A stretch of 64,000 bases of DNA from Choristoneura fumiferana. Taxonomy: Eukaryota > Arthropoda > Insecta > Lepidoptera > Tortricidae. Below the pieces are notes generated by a model. It was not told where the DNA came from, ran no database searches, and was given only the letters and a program-made list of their open reading frames with translations. The position numbers and the translations under genes are program-made. Shown here in pieces: positions 13,201 through 23,989 of the stretch (position 1 is its first letter; each line of letters opens with the position of its first letter). The stretch is from NCBI RefSeq assembly GCF_025370935.1, contig NC_133472.1, positions 10,115,479 through 10,179,478 of the forward strand, read 5' to 3'.

Positions 13201-16200
13201 AGCATGAGAAGTGAAAAATAGTATACATACATATATTTACTGAGCGGCAGGAAATCGACCATCAATGCAGTAGGTAATAGGTTATTTTGTATGTAGTTAG
13301 AGTGGGCCAAATTTTGTGCCACTGAGTATATTTGATTTTATTAATGCAGAAGATATGCAGACGTTTTGTTTTCGACGGATTTTTAGCGTAATTTTTGTCA
13401 GAATAATATAGTTAACGGCGACGACTCTGGGTAGTACTACTTACCCACCTATACTTACTAATTATACCTAACTAGAATAAAGGTATTACTACAAAAATAT
13501 AGAAAGTCTTTGAACATTGTGTTTATCACTTATTGTTTAAGAAGTTATCAATTCGGTTGTAATTTTTGCAATAAGGCTTTAACATACCGTGCATTCAGTT
13601 TTTCGGCATATTCAAAGACAAATTTGGCAGCGTTCTGGATTTGGTTTACAATTTCTGGCAGCGTCGCGTTGGGACAGAGGTCGTAGCCGACGACGACGGT
13701 TTTCACGCGGCAGCGGTGCAGCGGCTGTACCGGATACCGGGAAATCTCCCGGTTCAACTCCTGCCAGAAACCGCCGTGGACGAATACCAGGATCGGCGCA
13801 TCTGAAATTTACAGAAAAAGTAGTAAAAAAAAAACTTTATGAGAGGAAAATCGTAACTACTTTGGCGACCGGGTGGCCGAGTGGTTGGAGAAACTTCTAC
13901 GAAGCTTGACGGCCCGGATTCGATCCCTGGTCGAGGCAGATATTTGTATGAAAATGTTTGTTAGTCTTGGTTGTTTATCATGTATTTAATTAAGTATCGA
14001 GTTGGAGTCTGATCGATAGGAACTGAATCGTCATCACCATCGACATATTATTAATAATCACTCTAAAGAACTGGATTCGATAAGGAGTCGGAGTCGACAA
14101 GTGGACTACATGGATACATACATACATACAAATATATCCACTAAGTCTAGAGCCATGCAATTTTGCACAGATTTTCTTTTTTTTTTTTTTCGGATGGACT
14201 GTTGCTGTTAGCCTCAGACGGCTTTTACAGCTTACCGGAGAGAGGGCGAGCAACCAGATGGGCTGCTCAGCAAGTGGGTTGTTTACTTAGCATGCCAAAG
14301 GATGCTCCTATTGAGCCGACCTCGGACTTTGGACGCTAAGGGAGAGTTGCAAGCAATCGGATTTTTATGCTACGTCGTTTCGGAAGGACTACGTTAGTCT
14401 CGACTGAGAAGAAACGACAAGAAACTCAGTCGGGTTGAGGTCTGATAGGAGAAAACCTACCCGGGACATGCCGGTATCGGTTGAAATAGTGGGGTCGCCC
14501 ACGTGTGGTGTTCTGTGGGGGACGGCGTCGTCGCCTCCTCCGGAGGGGGCGGTGCGGTGAGTTCAGACAGCTAGTGTCGCCCTGTGATGTTCTTGGGCAT
14601 CTACTATCTATGTCGGATCGAGCTTGGTTAGCGACGGTGATATCGTCGTCGGGGTCCGTCAGGTCGTGACGGGGCCTCCGGAACCTACGGGAAACATCTG
14701 GAATCGGATGGTACTCCACCGCCTCCCTAAGGAGATGGTTGGGGTGGTGATGAGCCGAATCGAAGTACCTACGTGAGGACAACTTCATAAACTGAACGAC
14801 GGTGGGAAGTTGCGCGTCCCAGTGAAGATCGACGTTGCGCTCAAACCATTGAGCCCCGATAGCACGGCGCAGGAACCTGTTTTGTAGAACCTGTAGAGAA
14901 TTGAGAGCTGGGCGCGAGGCGGCGTGCGCAAACACGACGCTCGCGTATGTAAAAACTGGTCGTACACAAGTCTTGTAAATTGTGAGTTTATTGCTAAACT
15001 TGATATGTGGCCTAAACGTCATCCTGCTATCCAGGGTGACACCTAAGTACTTGACTTTCTTAGTCCATGGAATAGGACTACCGAAAAGTCCTACTGGGGG
15101 AATGCGCGAGGTGATTCGCTCTGGATTACGCTTACGCGTGAACAGAATTGCTGAACTTTTTTCGGGATTGACTTCGATACGCCAACGCCTAAACCAATCA
15201 CCGAGAGCGGTGATTGCCTGCTGTAACCGTCTAACTATCACAACGGGGGACTTTGAAGTGGAGTAGATGGCCGTGTCATCAGCGAATAACGCATAATGCA
15301 CGCCCGAAACCTTTGGAATGTCGTTAGTGAACAACGAGAAGAGAATGGGAGAGAGAACAGACCCCTGAGGAACCCCGGCCCTAATCGAATGCGAGACAGA
15401 AAGCGTACCTTCCACTTTATAGCGAAAGCTGCGATTACGTAGGAAATCTTGTATTATGCGTACAAGTCGGTCAGGAAGTCCCATGGCATAAAGCTTGTAA
15501 ATCAAGCCATTATGCCAGACTTTATCGAATGCTTTCGCTACATCGAGAAAGATAGCCCCTGTAGGAGCACAGATTTTCGTCACAGAACTTAAATAAAAAC
15601 CAGAGGCCGTATTGTCTAACGCGCTGATGTTCGATCGCATTCGCCATCTCTTTCTACCCTCGTCCTATGCCATGTGACAGAAAGAAGTGGGGAAAGAAAG
15701 AAGAAGACAGAAAGTGGTGAAAACGATTGTGATTGGACGAATTACATAAAATTTGGGGATTTCAATTCTACTGCCAGAGGTTTGCGCGAGCGAAACCGCA
15801 GTTAAGTAAGGGTTAACATGTTTCGAATAAAGGCTACACAGTTTATATTTTATCCCAGTATGCCGTGTACAAGGTTGAGCGGATTACTAAGGCTTATCTA
15901 AGGTACCTATTGAGAAGAGAATTGGTAGGATATTAATAGAAACCGTTTGCTTTGTCAGCATTCAAAGCGTAGATATATTAAAGAAGATATACCTACTGCT
16001 AAAGATTTTAAAATGCGATACGCTTGCAGTGCCGAGTTGAAGGAAAGCTTAAAGGTCTCTGCCCACTATAATTAAATAATTGTAATTAATTAGAAACGTG
16101 TCAGGATCAGGAATGGAATGTCAAGCACATACATGACACGCGACGGCGACGGTTGGTTAGGAAACGTGCTCGTGGGCATAGTCTCATACTTTTCAATAGG

Positions 16201-18732
16201 TACAAGGAATATTTTTTGCCTGACACATTGCTATTACGGTCATGGTACGAAACGTTAAATGAGTAGGAACCTTTATATAGTGAAACCCCAACATACAGAG
16301 AACAGCTAAATAATATTTACGTAAGTACCTAATGCGAACATTGCGACACAATTTTCCTCTCCTCTCATCCACTCAAAGGTTAACTGGTAGAGATCCCTTA
16401 AAGGGATAAGTCCGCCTTTGTACAAGTATCTTAAAGTTTGTCAGTTGTATTTTGTTAATTTTCTTTTGTACAATAAAGATTTTACATACATACATACATA
16501 CAATTTTAACAAACAAACACAATTGACAAATATATATATCTACGGAGAATTAATTCTCTTAGCTTTATCAGTCAACCTTACCCTTGATAAGGAAAGTGGA
16601 GCATTTAAATATTTGACTATAATTAATGTAATATACATGACTATAATTAACAATTACCGACCGTCTGTATCCGATAATCACCGCATAGCAATTTGATAGA
16701 AATAGACCTGTTTGCGTGATCAACAAAATAAATAAACACACAAGAATGTTCGTTTAAAGATATGATAAGGTTCAGTTCAAAAAGCTATAATTTGTAACTT
16801 CCTAGTCCTACCGTCCCTCTAACTTTTTGAACTCCAGCCTTAATTGCACGGTATTTCTAGCATACGTAAAGTAAGCTATACATTCGTTTAATTGTGTAAA
16901 TGCCGATAATTGGTTTTGAGCTACGTTAATGAACGTCTTACCGTTTGGCAGGTCAGTGCCGAATATGTCGAGTCGCTGGTTTGCTGTCGGCCCGTATTCG
17001 ATCTCCAGTTTATGAGGAATGTTGTTAGTCGCCTCCTCGCTCGCTGAAACATTTTTATTACAAATTTGAGCTGTAATGATAGAACAAAACCCCACCCCGA
17101 GTTATTAACATTGATGTTTTAAAAATACAAAAATCCTTATCGTAGTCAACAACAAGTGCATAAGTAGTGAGAGATGAAAAAATTACATAAGCCTGACTTA
17201 TTTAGCGCAGTCTATTCTAACAGAAAAGTATGTAAGTAGTAATTTCTAAAATTTTCGTCATTTTTCATTTCGGGGAGCTTTTCAGCTCCAAATTATGTGA
17301 CATTGAGTAAAATTTATAATGTCAATTACAGGTTAATTAACAATACCCATGTAACTATACCTAATTGGATTGTATAATACCTATTCAATGTGGCACGAAT
17401 GGTAGATAAGATTTTAGAAATACACTGAGTATTTTTTATATAAATATGTGAGTAGGTATCTATTGTTTTTTGTTTTTAAAGTGATAGCCTATATTCACTA
17501 TGACTTTTATCACTAAACGCCCAGATTCTCTTCGCCTGTGAGTAAATCAGATAATAATAAGGTACCTACTATGACCAGAATGCGATAGCGTCAATTTTAA
17601 CCTTTTCCACGCCAACGACTCATATGTAGGTATATACGCACCGCAGGTTCCACGCCAACGACCTATACATATATACGTCCATTACTTCAATGCAAAAGCA
17701 ACCTTCGTTCAATTATGTTAGGTTCAATTTTAGACATTGCAATATAGAAGCCTGGCGTATGGGTGATATGTGTCTTTTGTTTTTGACGTGGCGGCGAAAA
17801 GGTTAAGATCTTAATTTTAGGTTAGTATCGAACTCGATCTTGTAGTTAATACACACTTCATCTTAATACTGGCAATAATTTACTGAAGCCTGCGTATAAA
17901 TGTTAAATTTGCTCTGCATTTACATAACAATAAAATTCGCAAAGCGATTTTCAGATTATAACAAAAATAAACAAGTTAGCGTAAAAAACATTATTGTTAC
18001 AATTTTATCGCTGACTGTACCTTTGGCTGAATGCAATTTCACCGGTATTACATATATTTGCGGCATGTACGTAGTTGCCGATATTTCAATGCAGTTGCAT
18101 GCATCATGATCACGGGTCGAAAATCGAAGTTGGTATCGTACCGTCTCTCTCAATCTCGTATTAAATAATATTAGCGTCAGCGGGACGGCAAGATACGAAG
18201 TTCGTATTTTACACGTCGTATTACAGGCCCAGGTAGACTGGCATACTCGTGATCACAATGTGTGCAACTACGTGAAATATCGATAAGTCATTAAAGGTAA
18301 TCACGGTCTACATCCCTTAACAAATATAAATATCTAACGTAGTTGGACTTGCAACCAATTTACACTTACCAAATTTCAAGTCAATCTTACCCACTAAAAG
18401 TGGGTCAAAGACGACATTTTAAAACGCTTCTACGACAAGCCGTTTATTCTGGCAAGATTATATAGGTACATGGCCCGGTTGAATAGCCAACTACAAGCCG
18501 GCAAAGCACAAAACTCCGGAAATATTTGCTCGGGCCTTTGCCTACAACAACCTTCATATGAAACCTTCACTATAAAGGCGGCTACACATTAGCCGTAGGG
18601 TTTAATGTACGCACCTGCCGTTACGGTCTGAATGTGGCTGTGAATCACGTCCTGAGCGGAAGCGAAGCGCGTCGACCACTGGCTAGGAGAGTACTCCCTC
18701 TCGAGGTCCGAAGAGTCCGTTATGACTGACAT
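10291..18732 (-). CDS. KFase: Kynurenine formamidase (arylformamidase), complete, 4 exons
   Basis: Hydrolyses N-formylkynurenine to kynurenine and formate, the second step of tryptophan catabolism, in the cytosol. Exons on the minus strand are 18732-18615, 17043-16942, 13801-13588 and 10750-10291. Every junction is GT-AG and the phases agree, giving 297 residues (human AFMID has 303). I chose the ATG at 18732 because it begins MSVITDSSDLEREYSPSQW, matching the family's LExxYSPSxW start. Residues 82-86 are HGGFW (oxyanion loop). Residues 151-157 are GHSAGAH, with Ser153 as nucleophile. Asp237 (AAQNDSP) and His271 (MDHFD) complete the likely triad. No frameshift or stop is present, so the gene looks functional. 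The introns of 1.6, 3.1 and 2.8 kb hold SINEs, MITEs and a LINE. I see no canonical AATAAA close to the stop. Exon 1 may be preceded by a noncoding exon, since a TTTCACAG acceptor-like site lies just upstream of the ATG. Confidence 0.93.
11048..11196. mobile_element. Long-hairpin MITE in KFase intron 3
   Basis: Arms of about 62 bp are nearly perfect inverted copies. The left arm starts TTCAGTACCACTACCATGAG and the right arm ends CTCATGGTAGTGGTACTGAA. The dinucleotide TA flanks both sides (11046-11047 and 11197-11198), as for Tc1/mariner-type elements. The transcript of the host intron could fold into a long stem here. Confidence 0.85.
11484..12189 (+). repeat. Dispersed repeat C, copy 1
   Basis: Begins GGATTCCGTAGTCAAC, continues AGTTTCGCCATGTCTGTCCG, and has AAATTTTCATTAAAATCGAG and GGCTACGGAACCCTA near the end, closing at GTGCGACACGCTCATTGCCGG. 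It is collinear with 33725-34372 and partly with 35233-35660. It carries no open frame. The repeat is widespread in moths, but its class is not evident from the sequence. The 3' end is interrupted exactly where a SINE A body begins. Confidence 0.8.
12190..12467 (+). mobile_element. SINE A, 5'-truncated copy
   Basis: Starts inside the tRNA-like head (AGCAGAGGATCGTGGG), keeps box B (GGTTCAAACCCC), the body (CATCGTGAGGAAACCCGCAC) and the tail with GGCCTGTGCCCAGCAGTGGG and GATGATGAT. The A box is missing. It abuts the repeat C copy with no spacer. Confidence 0.85.
13233..13333. mobile_element. MITE family F, copy 1 (about 100 bp)
   Basis: Ends ATATTTACTGAGCGGC and GCCACTGAGTATATTT are inverted. 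GTGGGCCAAATTTTGTGCC forms the inner part of the right arm. Better preserved relatives are at 37323-37420 and 48626-48717. Confidence 0.7.
13861..14000 (+). mobile_element. SINE B head and body in KFase intron 2
   Basis: A tRNA-like promoter is visible: an A box GTGGCCGAGTGGTTGG and a B box GGATTCGATCC about 35 bp later. TGGTCGAGGCAGATATTTGT and a TTTGTTAGTCTTGG segment follow, as in the longer copy at 35690-36168 on the other strand. It is 3'-truncated or decayed. Confidence 0.7.
14177..15566 (-). mobile_element. Jockey-like LINE, 5'-truncated, with 12-bp target duplication
   Basis: This is a non-LTR retrotransposon fragment on the minus strand in KFase intron 2, same orientation as the host gene. 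The frame runs to a stop at 14426 and encodes the back half of a reverse transcriptase. It shows FLDVAKAFDKVWH, then AGVPQGSVLSPILFSLFTND, the catalytic FADD box (ALFADDTAIYS) and KYLGVTLD. A Jockey-type 3' region and poly(A) follow (T run at 14177-14190). GCACAGATTTTC flanks both ends (14165-14176 and 15567-15578), proving target-primed insertion. The residues upstream of APTGAIFLD come from flanking DNA, not the LINE. Between RPHIK and FSNKLTIYKT about 30-40 residues expected in the family are missing in frame, so the source was already defective. Cannot self-mobilise. Confidence 0.9.
15600..15735 (-). repeat. Dispersed repeat G, copy 1
   Basis: On the minus strand this reads CACAATCGTTTTCACCAC, then GAGGGTAGAAAGAGATGG, then GTTAGACAATACGGCCTCTG. 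The same order of motifs occurs on the plus strand at 61345-61480, and the core recurs at 48890-48960. Class unknown; no coding capacity is evident. Confidence 0.7.
15736..16807. other. KFase intron 2 remainder
   Basis: Intronic AT-rich DNA. It includes GTACAATAAAGATTTTACAT followed by a (CATA)n microsatellite at 16483-16500, which resembles a LINE tail. No coding features are seen apart from short chance frames. Confidence 0.5.
17601..17802. mobile_element. TTAA-flanked MITE in KFase intron 1
   Basis: The ends are CCTTTTCCACGCCA and GGCGGCGAAAAGG, each abutted by TTAA (17597-17600 and 17803-17806). A TTAA duplication suggests a piggyBac-type transposase. An internal segment TTCCACGCCAACGAC is repeated near the left end. 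Confidence 0.65.
18105..18230. mobile_element. Palindromic element, family P copy 2
   Basis: Contains GGTCGAAAATCGAAGTTGGT, CTCTCAATCTCGTATTAAAT and a right half GATACGAAGTTCGTATTTTA. It is a diverged member of the family best preserved at 49478-49604. Located in KFase intron 1. Confidence 0.65.
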
Positions 18733-19478
18733 GGCGATGCAATCTGTGAAAATATGGACACTAAAAGTACCCGTATATGTTCAACCATGAGACAAGGTGC
18801 GTACCTACCTATATGAAACTGATGCTTGGTGGCATGAGAGCAAGATAAGTAAAACTTTGTAATTATTTCGCTTGTAGGCGTCGTCGAATTCGATTGTTGT
18901 CCTTCATATTTCGACAATGATATATTGAATATAGATTTATATTGTGAATTTGAACGGTTGTATTTAATAATAAGCCATACGAATAAATAAACAAATATTT
19001 CAACAAAATCTAACAGGACACGCGGACTGCGTTTTATGAAATTACGAAGCAACACAGTTCTGTATTACACAATCCTGATCCAATGATTTATTCTTACTAT
19101 ACTTTTTTTTCGAGGCTAAGCGCACCTCTGTGACTATGCCAGCCCCATTGGAAGACTCGATGTGTTACCATACTTATTACACACCTTTTACATTTAGTCG
19201 ATACAAACTGTCTTTTACGACGTCTAACTAAAGATTGGTTCATCTTACTAGGTGCATGCCCGCCCAGTCTCATTAGATTGTTATGTCAGCTTAAACCCTA
19301 AACAAAGGAAGCTTTATGTACTTAATATTACTCGAACACATTTACATTTTCCTGTAATGTATCTACATTGTAGTTGTATTTTTCATTAAGTACACTGTTT
19401 CATACACTGTTCAAAGGGGCTTCCTAGGAATTCTGTGTCAGTTTTATTCCAAAACAATGGAAGTTCACTATAGGCTTA

Positions 19479-19819
19479 GAGCGTTTATACCTGCTGAGCT
19501 GGCAACGTTGCATTTTTGTTAGTTTATCTCGATTATTCCATAAAAATTTAATGAAAATTAAAAATGTGGTCTGATAGAACTCTTCTTAACATACAAGTTA
19601 ATGTGTCTACTCCAATAATTATTCGTGATAGACTTTTATATATTTTTTAAAAAAGAACAAATGTTTATTAACGGTTTTTAAAGGAAATAAAAGTCTATCA
19701 CGAATAATTATTGGAGTAGACACATTAACTTATACATATATATTAAGAAGAGTTCTATCAGACCACGTTTTTAATTTTCATTGAATTTTTATGGAGCTCA
19801 GCAGGTAATAAACGCTTTT
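19479..19819. mobile_element. Large foldback element, about 340 bp
   Basis: Left end GCGTTTATACCTGCTGAGCT pairs with AGCTCAGCAGGTAATAAACGC at the right. The inner arms are nearly identical inverted copies (ACATTAATGT-like stem with CCAATAATTATTCGTGATAG, then AGACTTTTAT). The left arm carries about 40 bp (GGCAACGTTGCATTTTTG onward) absent from the right arm, so the arms have diverged by insertion or deletion. Only a short loop of about 50 bp separates them. Confidence 0.85.
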
Positions 19820-22800
19820 AAGATAATATAATATTTACAATTTGTCTACAATAGACTGCACTGTTAATCAGAACCTCAATTAAAACGCAACTGCCTACTG
19901 CCGACTGCCCATGTATACATTTTCCATTGCTGTCGGCAAAACTGCACGGGATCTGCACGCCAGCTGCGCTTGAATTGTGTGAGTGAACGGTCCACATTTG
20001 CGGTTCAGTTGCAGTTTGAATGCAGTCAGTCTGTAACAGCCCTAATCAATGCGGGAGGTCCACTCTTCTGATATCGCGAGAATATTTATATTACAGGAAC
20101 AATTAAAGTTCGGAAGCTAATTATTTAGAAGAGCGATGAAATTCAGTTCAAATATTCGTACTCTTTAGAAATATCAAGTTGTTAGTCGTTATCTTTTTTA
20201 TTCTGACTCGTGTAAATTGTAGGCAAATGTGATATTTATCGTTTCTTGTATGGTCTCACTTTGTTAATAGGTAATGAAAGACACTGCGATTTACTTATCC
20301 TAGCTAATTTACTATCCCGAATAAAATTGTCTAAAATAAAGTGGCTCCGAAGCGGTAACGTTTCGTGTGCTCTGCCTACCCCATTTGGGAATACAGGCGT
20401 GATGTTTGTGTGATTCTGCCAAATGAAGCATGTAGTGAAATTTCAAAAAAGGATAACTCGGCTTTCTATGTAGGTATATTCAAGTTATGACGAACCATAA
20501 CTCGGCTGTACCTACCTACTTAGTTTCATATCAGGCCTACGCGTCTGTTCCAGACGAATTTTGGCGTGTTGCCCTACTTAGTGTAGAAGTTAACCCCTTT
20601 ATTTTGAACTTTTTTGCTATATTTTTTTTATTTTTTATGTTTATCAAGTTTGTCTAACTATTGAAGACTTTTTTAGTTTTGAGATGACCCTGGCTACTGA
20701 TTAATTAGGCACATAAATAAGTAAATTAATACTATTTGCCTATTTCAAAGTCATAATATGATAACAATAAGCATTCAATTATTAAAACTACCTATCCTAA
20801 ACTTAAAATACCTACTTGCATAAGATAAAATAAAATCTAAATTAAAACAAATTACTTTAAAAGTACCTACCCCTTTTGCAAAGTCCCGAAGATGCTGGCA
20901 GCGTTTTCTCTTTGAATAGCCAAGCTAATTATTTGTAGTACATTTTCATCGAAACTGAACTATGTAAATGCAAAGTTTTGTACAGTGCCATTAACTATTG
21001 ATTAATTATTGAGGAGTTCCATCCTGCGAAGACGATCTTGACCGTACCCAGAATTTCACTACCAGATTATGTATTGTCACCGGATTTCCATAAGTTTACC
21101 TAGTTTCACCACTATCGGATACCAGGCAGTGGTCAAAAACTATCTTGCAATTTTTCACGGCATACATACATACCTACATGCAGAGATCTCAAATTAAACA
21201 TTATGTCTTAAACATTATTATATTGTGTCTTAAGGGCGGTAAATAAGGAATTAATTACGAACGAGAGTCTTTTAGAAGCTCGAAGTCGAAGACTGAGGGC
21301 TTTAATGAGTTGATGTTCGTAATTCTAGTACCGCCCGTGCGACATACAATGTTTTTCATCACATTTGCGAGATTTTTTTTATATTTCTAAAAGAAAAATA
21401 TAATTGTTCAAAATATGGGGTTTCATGACAAGCACTTTAAGGTCGAGGGTTTTACTTGGGGGGTTGCAACCAAGCTAGCCTGCATGTTACGACACTGTTT
21501 ACGAGCCAGTGTGATGAAAAAGCTTTTAATGAAACTATAATTTATCATATGTCAATCATTAATTTATTTATGGTTATAAAGTACACTAGCTGTTGCCTGC
21601 GACTCCGTCCGCGTAGAAATATGGAAAATAGTTTACGTCCTATTCTAAGATCTACCAAATATACACAAAATAAAAAAACGTCAAGCCGTTTCGGAGGAGT
21701 GTGGTTACAAACACTGTGTCACGAGAATTTCATATGCCTATTGGATTTAGCTCCTCTGCTTTGCCTATCACCTATGTACCTACTTATGTGTAGGTACACA
21801 AGACCATTCCATTTGGCATTTTTCGGCATTTGGGTACCAATGTAACGCACCTGCGTTACATTGGTACTTATACATTTCTTTTCATTATTTTAATTAATTT
21901 TCCTCACTCTCTCCCTGTAGCTGTAGGCATTAATTTTTGTCTCCTCTTAATTGAGGCAAGGGAGACCTTGTTCAAATTAGGGTACTTGTTAATAATATGA
22001 AATTACGTTTCTGTGCATGCCGTCTCGTTGTGACCGTCTCGTAATCAATACGTTTCATAAAGTAATATAATAACTGTTTATTGACTTGTCAAAAACTACT
22101 GAGATACCACGAATGCAAAATACGTCAATAAGAAATAGTTTTTGTGAACAAGCATATTGTTAACTTTCTTAATTGAATAAATTTAGGTATAGATACATAT
22201 TAGAAAATAATTAATATACAAACTGCTTCATACTTCAGTAAAAAAAAGCGTTTTAGCTACTACAAGCAACTTAACTATCTTTACATAGTATAAAATAAAG
22301 TCACTTCCCGCCGCCTCTGTATGGTACGATCGTTTAAACTAAGCAAAGGATTTAAATGCGGTATTTACCATCAGTTATATAATTGTTCACAGCTAGAGGG
22401 GTTTATATTATTATATAATATACGTACATGCTAGTGACGCGCCCCGGCCCGGCTTCAGGCGGGTATGATTTTTGGGAAATGGAGCTGAAAAATGTGAAAA
22501 GTGAAAATGTATAATGTTGTGAACCAAGTGATAAATCGGTCATTTTTCATAATGCCCGGGCATTATGAAAAATGAGAAATATGAGACAGCAATTTGATAA
22601 AAAACTATTCAATTAATTACACTGCCCGGGATAAGTCTATCCCCTATTCGGCAAAGTAATAACAATTTTTTTTTACCTAAAATAATGAATGTACAAACAT
22701 CTATCAAAATCTGTAAAGTAAGTTATCTTAATGGTAGAATTTAATTCTGGCACTCGCCGGCCGCTACCGCGGCACGCTCGCTTCGCTCGCTTGGGTCGCG

Positions 22801-23814
22801 CTTGTTTTGGTCGCAGTTGATCCTAACACGCTCCTTCTCGCTGCGCTTGCCGTCACACGAACAACCTAACATTCCTATTGAATGAATCAGACTTCAGCTA
22901 GCCAAATATCAGTTGTAATCAAATTACCCAACGATCATGTACCTAGCAATATTCATAATACCCGGACGGACAATGTGATAAATAATGAAGTTGAGATGAT
23001 AATTATCATTTTGCCTGGCATTATACATAATGCCCTTATTACTTAATCACTTTGTCCATAACATATACGAGTACCTACATAGGTAAGAAGTGTGTGTCGC
23101 TAGTATGAAATAAACATAGCTAAAATCTAGAAAGCTAGCGCTAGCACTTGTTTAACTATTTATCTTTTCTTATTATAATATTTTGTTATTTTTATTTGTA
23201 AGAAGGTACCTAAAGTGGTTGTAGCTCAAGCATCAAAGGCTAAGCTGTGGCCAAGGGCATTTCGGGTGTGGATTCACATTATTTCCGACCCACACACTTT
23301 TCATTGTTTGACTGCTTTAACTATATCGACCACGAGCACAGGCAGCGCCTACGAAACACAAACGGAGGTCACACAATGACAAATTAGATTAGCGACAAAA
23401 CTTTCCTAATAAACTTTGGCCGCATGTAAGTGGACCAAAATCAAAATGAAAATTACTTTTTCCCAGAAGTCTACTTTTGCGTGAACGTTGAAAGTATTGT
23501 CTTACAGTTCCCACTATCTAAACTTAGGACAACTTTACAGGTAAATATGTCTTAAAATATGTTTAATTAACCTTTCGAACGCGGAATGTAAAAAAGTGCG
23601 TTCCAGTCTACTTTGTTTCAAATAACAATCATAACGCAAATAAAAATAGAAAAAGATAGCCTTAAATGTTGGACTGATCCGGGCCAAAGCAATATGTAAG
23701 GTTAAACTAGTTTGCTAGTGCCGTTCCGAACACGAAACAGAGGATCGGTTTTCTTTTTCTTTCTCATAATGAGTCTTCAGGAAAACGAATAAAACCGACG
23801 AGTCCCGAGTGACT
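19820..23814. other. Intergenic repeat-rich stretch, no gene seen
   Basis: No coding exon is recognisable. Motifs typical of lepidopteran repeats occur: CTGCCTACCCCATTTGGGAA near 20377, ACTAGCTGTTGCCTGCGACT near 21587, and CGCCCCGGCCCGGCTTC near 22440. A GC-rich patch with GCACGCTCGCTTCGCTCGC near 22772 matches (inverted) a patch near 43335. Motifs CATTATACATAATGCCC (about 23020) and ATAATACCCGGACGG (about 22957) resemble the perfect palindrome at 22540. Confidence 0.5.
22540..22575. repeat. Perfect 36-bp palindrome
   Basis: Every base pairs with its partner around the centre CCC|GGG. Each 18-bp arm reads TCATTTTTCATAATGCCC outward to inward. Related but imperfect motifs lie within 500 bp, so it may be two transposon ends joined head to head. 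Confidence 0.85.
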
Positions 23815-23989
23815 TTAAGGGCATGCGCGCACGAGCAACTTTTGTCTCCGCGACTATTTTGTCTCTCACATCAAGTCTATGGGTTAGTATGGAAGTGCGC
23901 ACTCGTCGACGCGATTACCCATAGAATTGATGTGAGAGACAAAATAGTCGCGGAGACAAAAGTTGCTCGTGCGTGCATGCGTACCCTAA
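23815..23989. mobile_element. Long-hairpin MITE, about 175 bp
   Basis: Arms of about 70 bp are near-perfect inverted copies. The left arm has CACGAGCAACTTTTGTCTCC and GACTATTTTGTCTCTCACAT; the right arm has their reverse complements. The ends are AGGGCATGCG and CATGCGTACCCT. Confidence 0.85.

Noticed and set aside
13865..13935. Possible tRNA gene in KFase intron 2
   Set aside because: It is the SINE B head, repeated at 36168-36090 and 50705 with SINE body or truncation.
16040..16210. Candidate MITE (CTGCCCACTAT ... GTGGGCATAG)
   Set aside because: Only about nine terminal bases pair; no further arm complementarity or target duplication.
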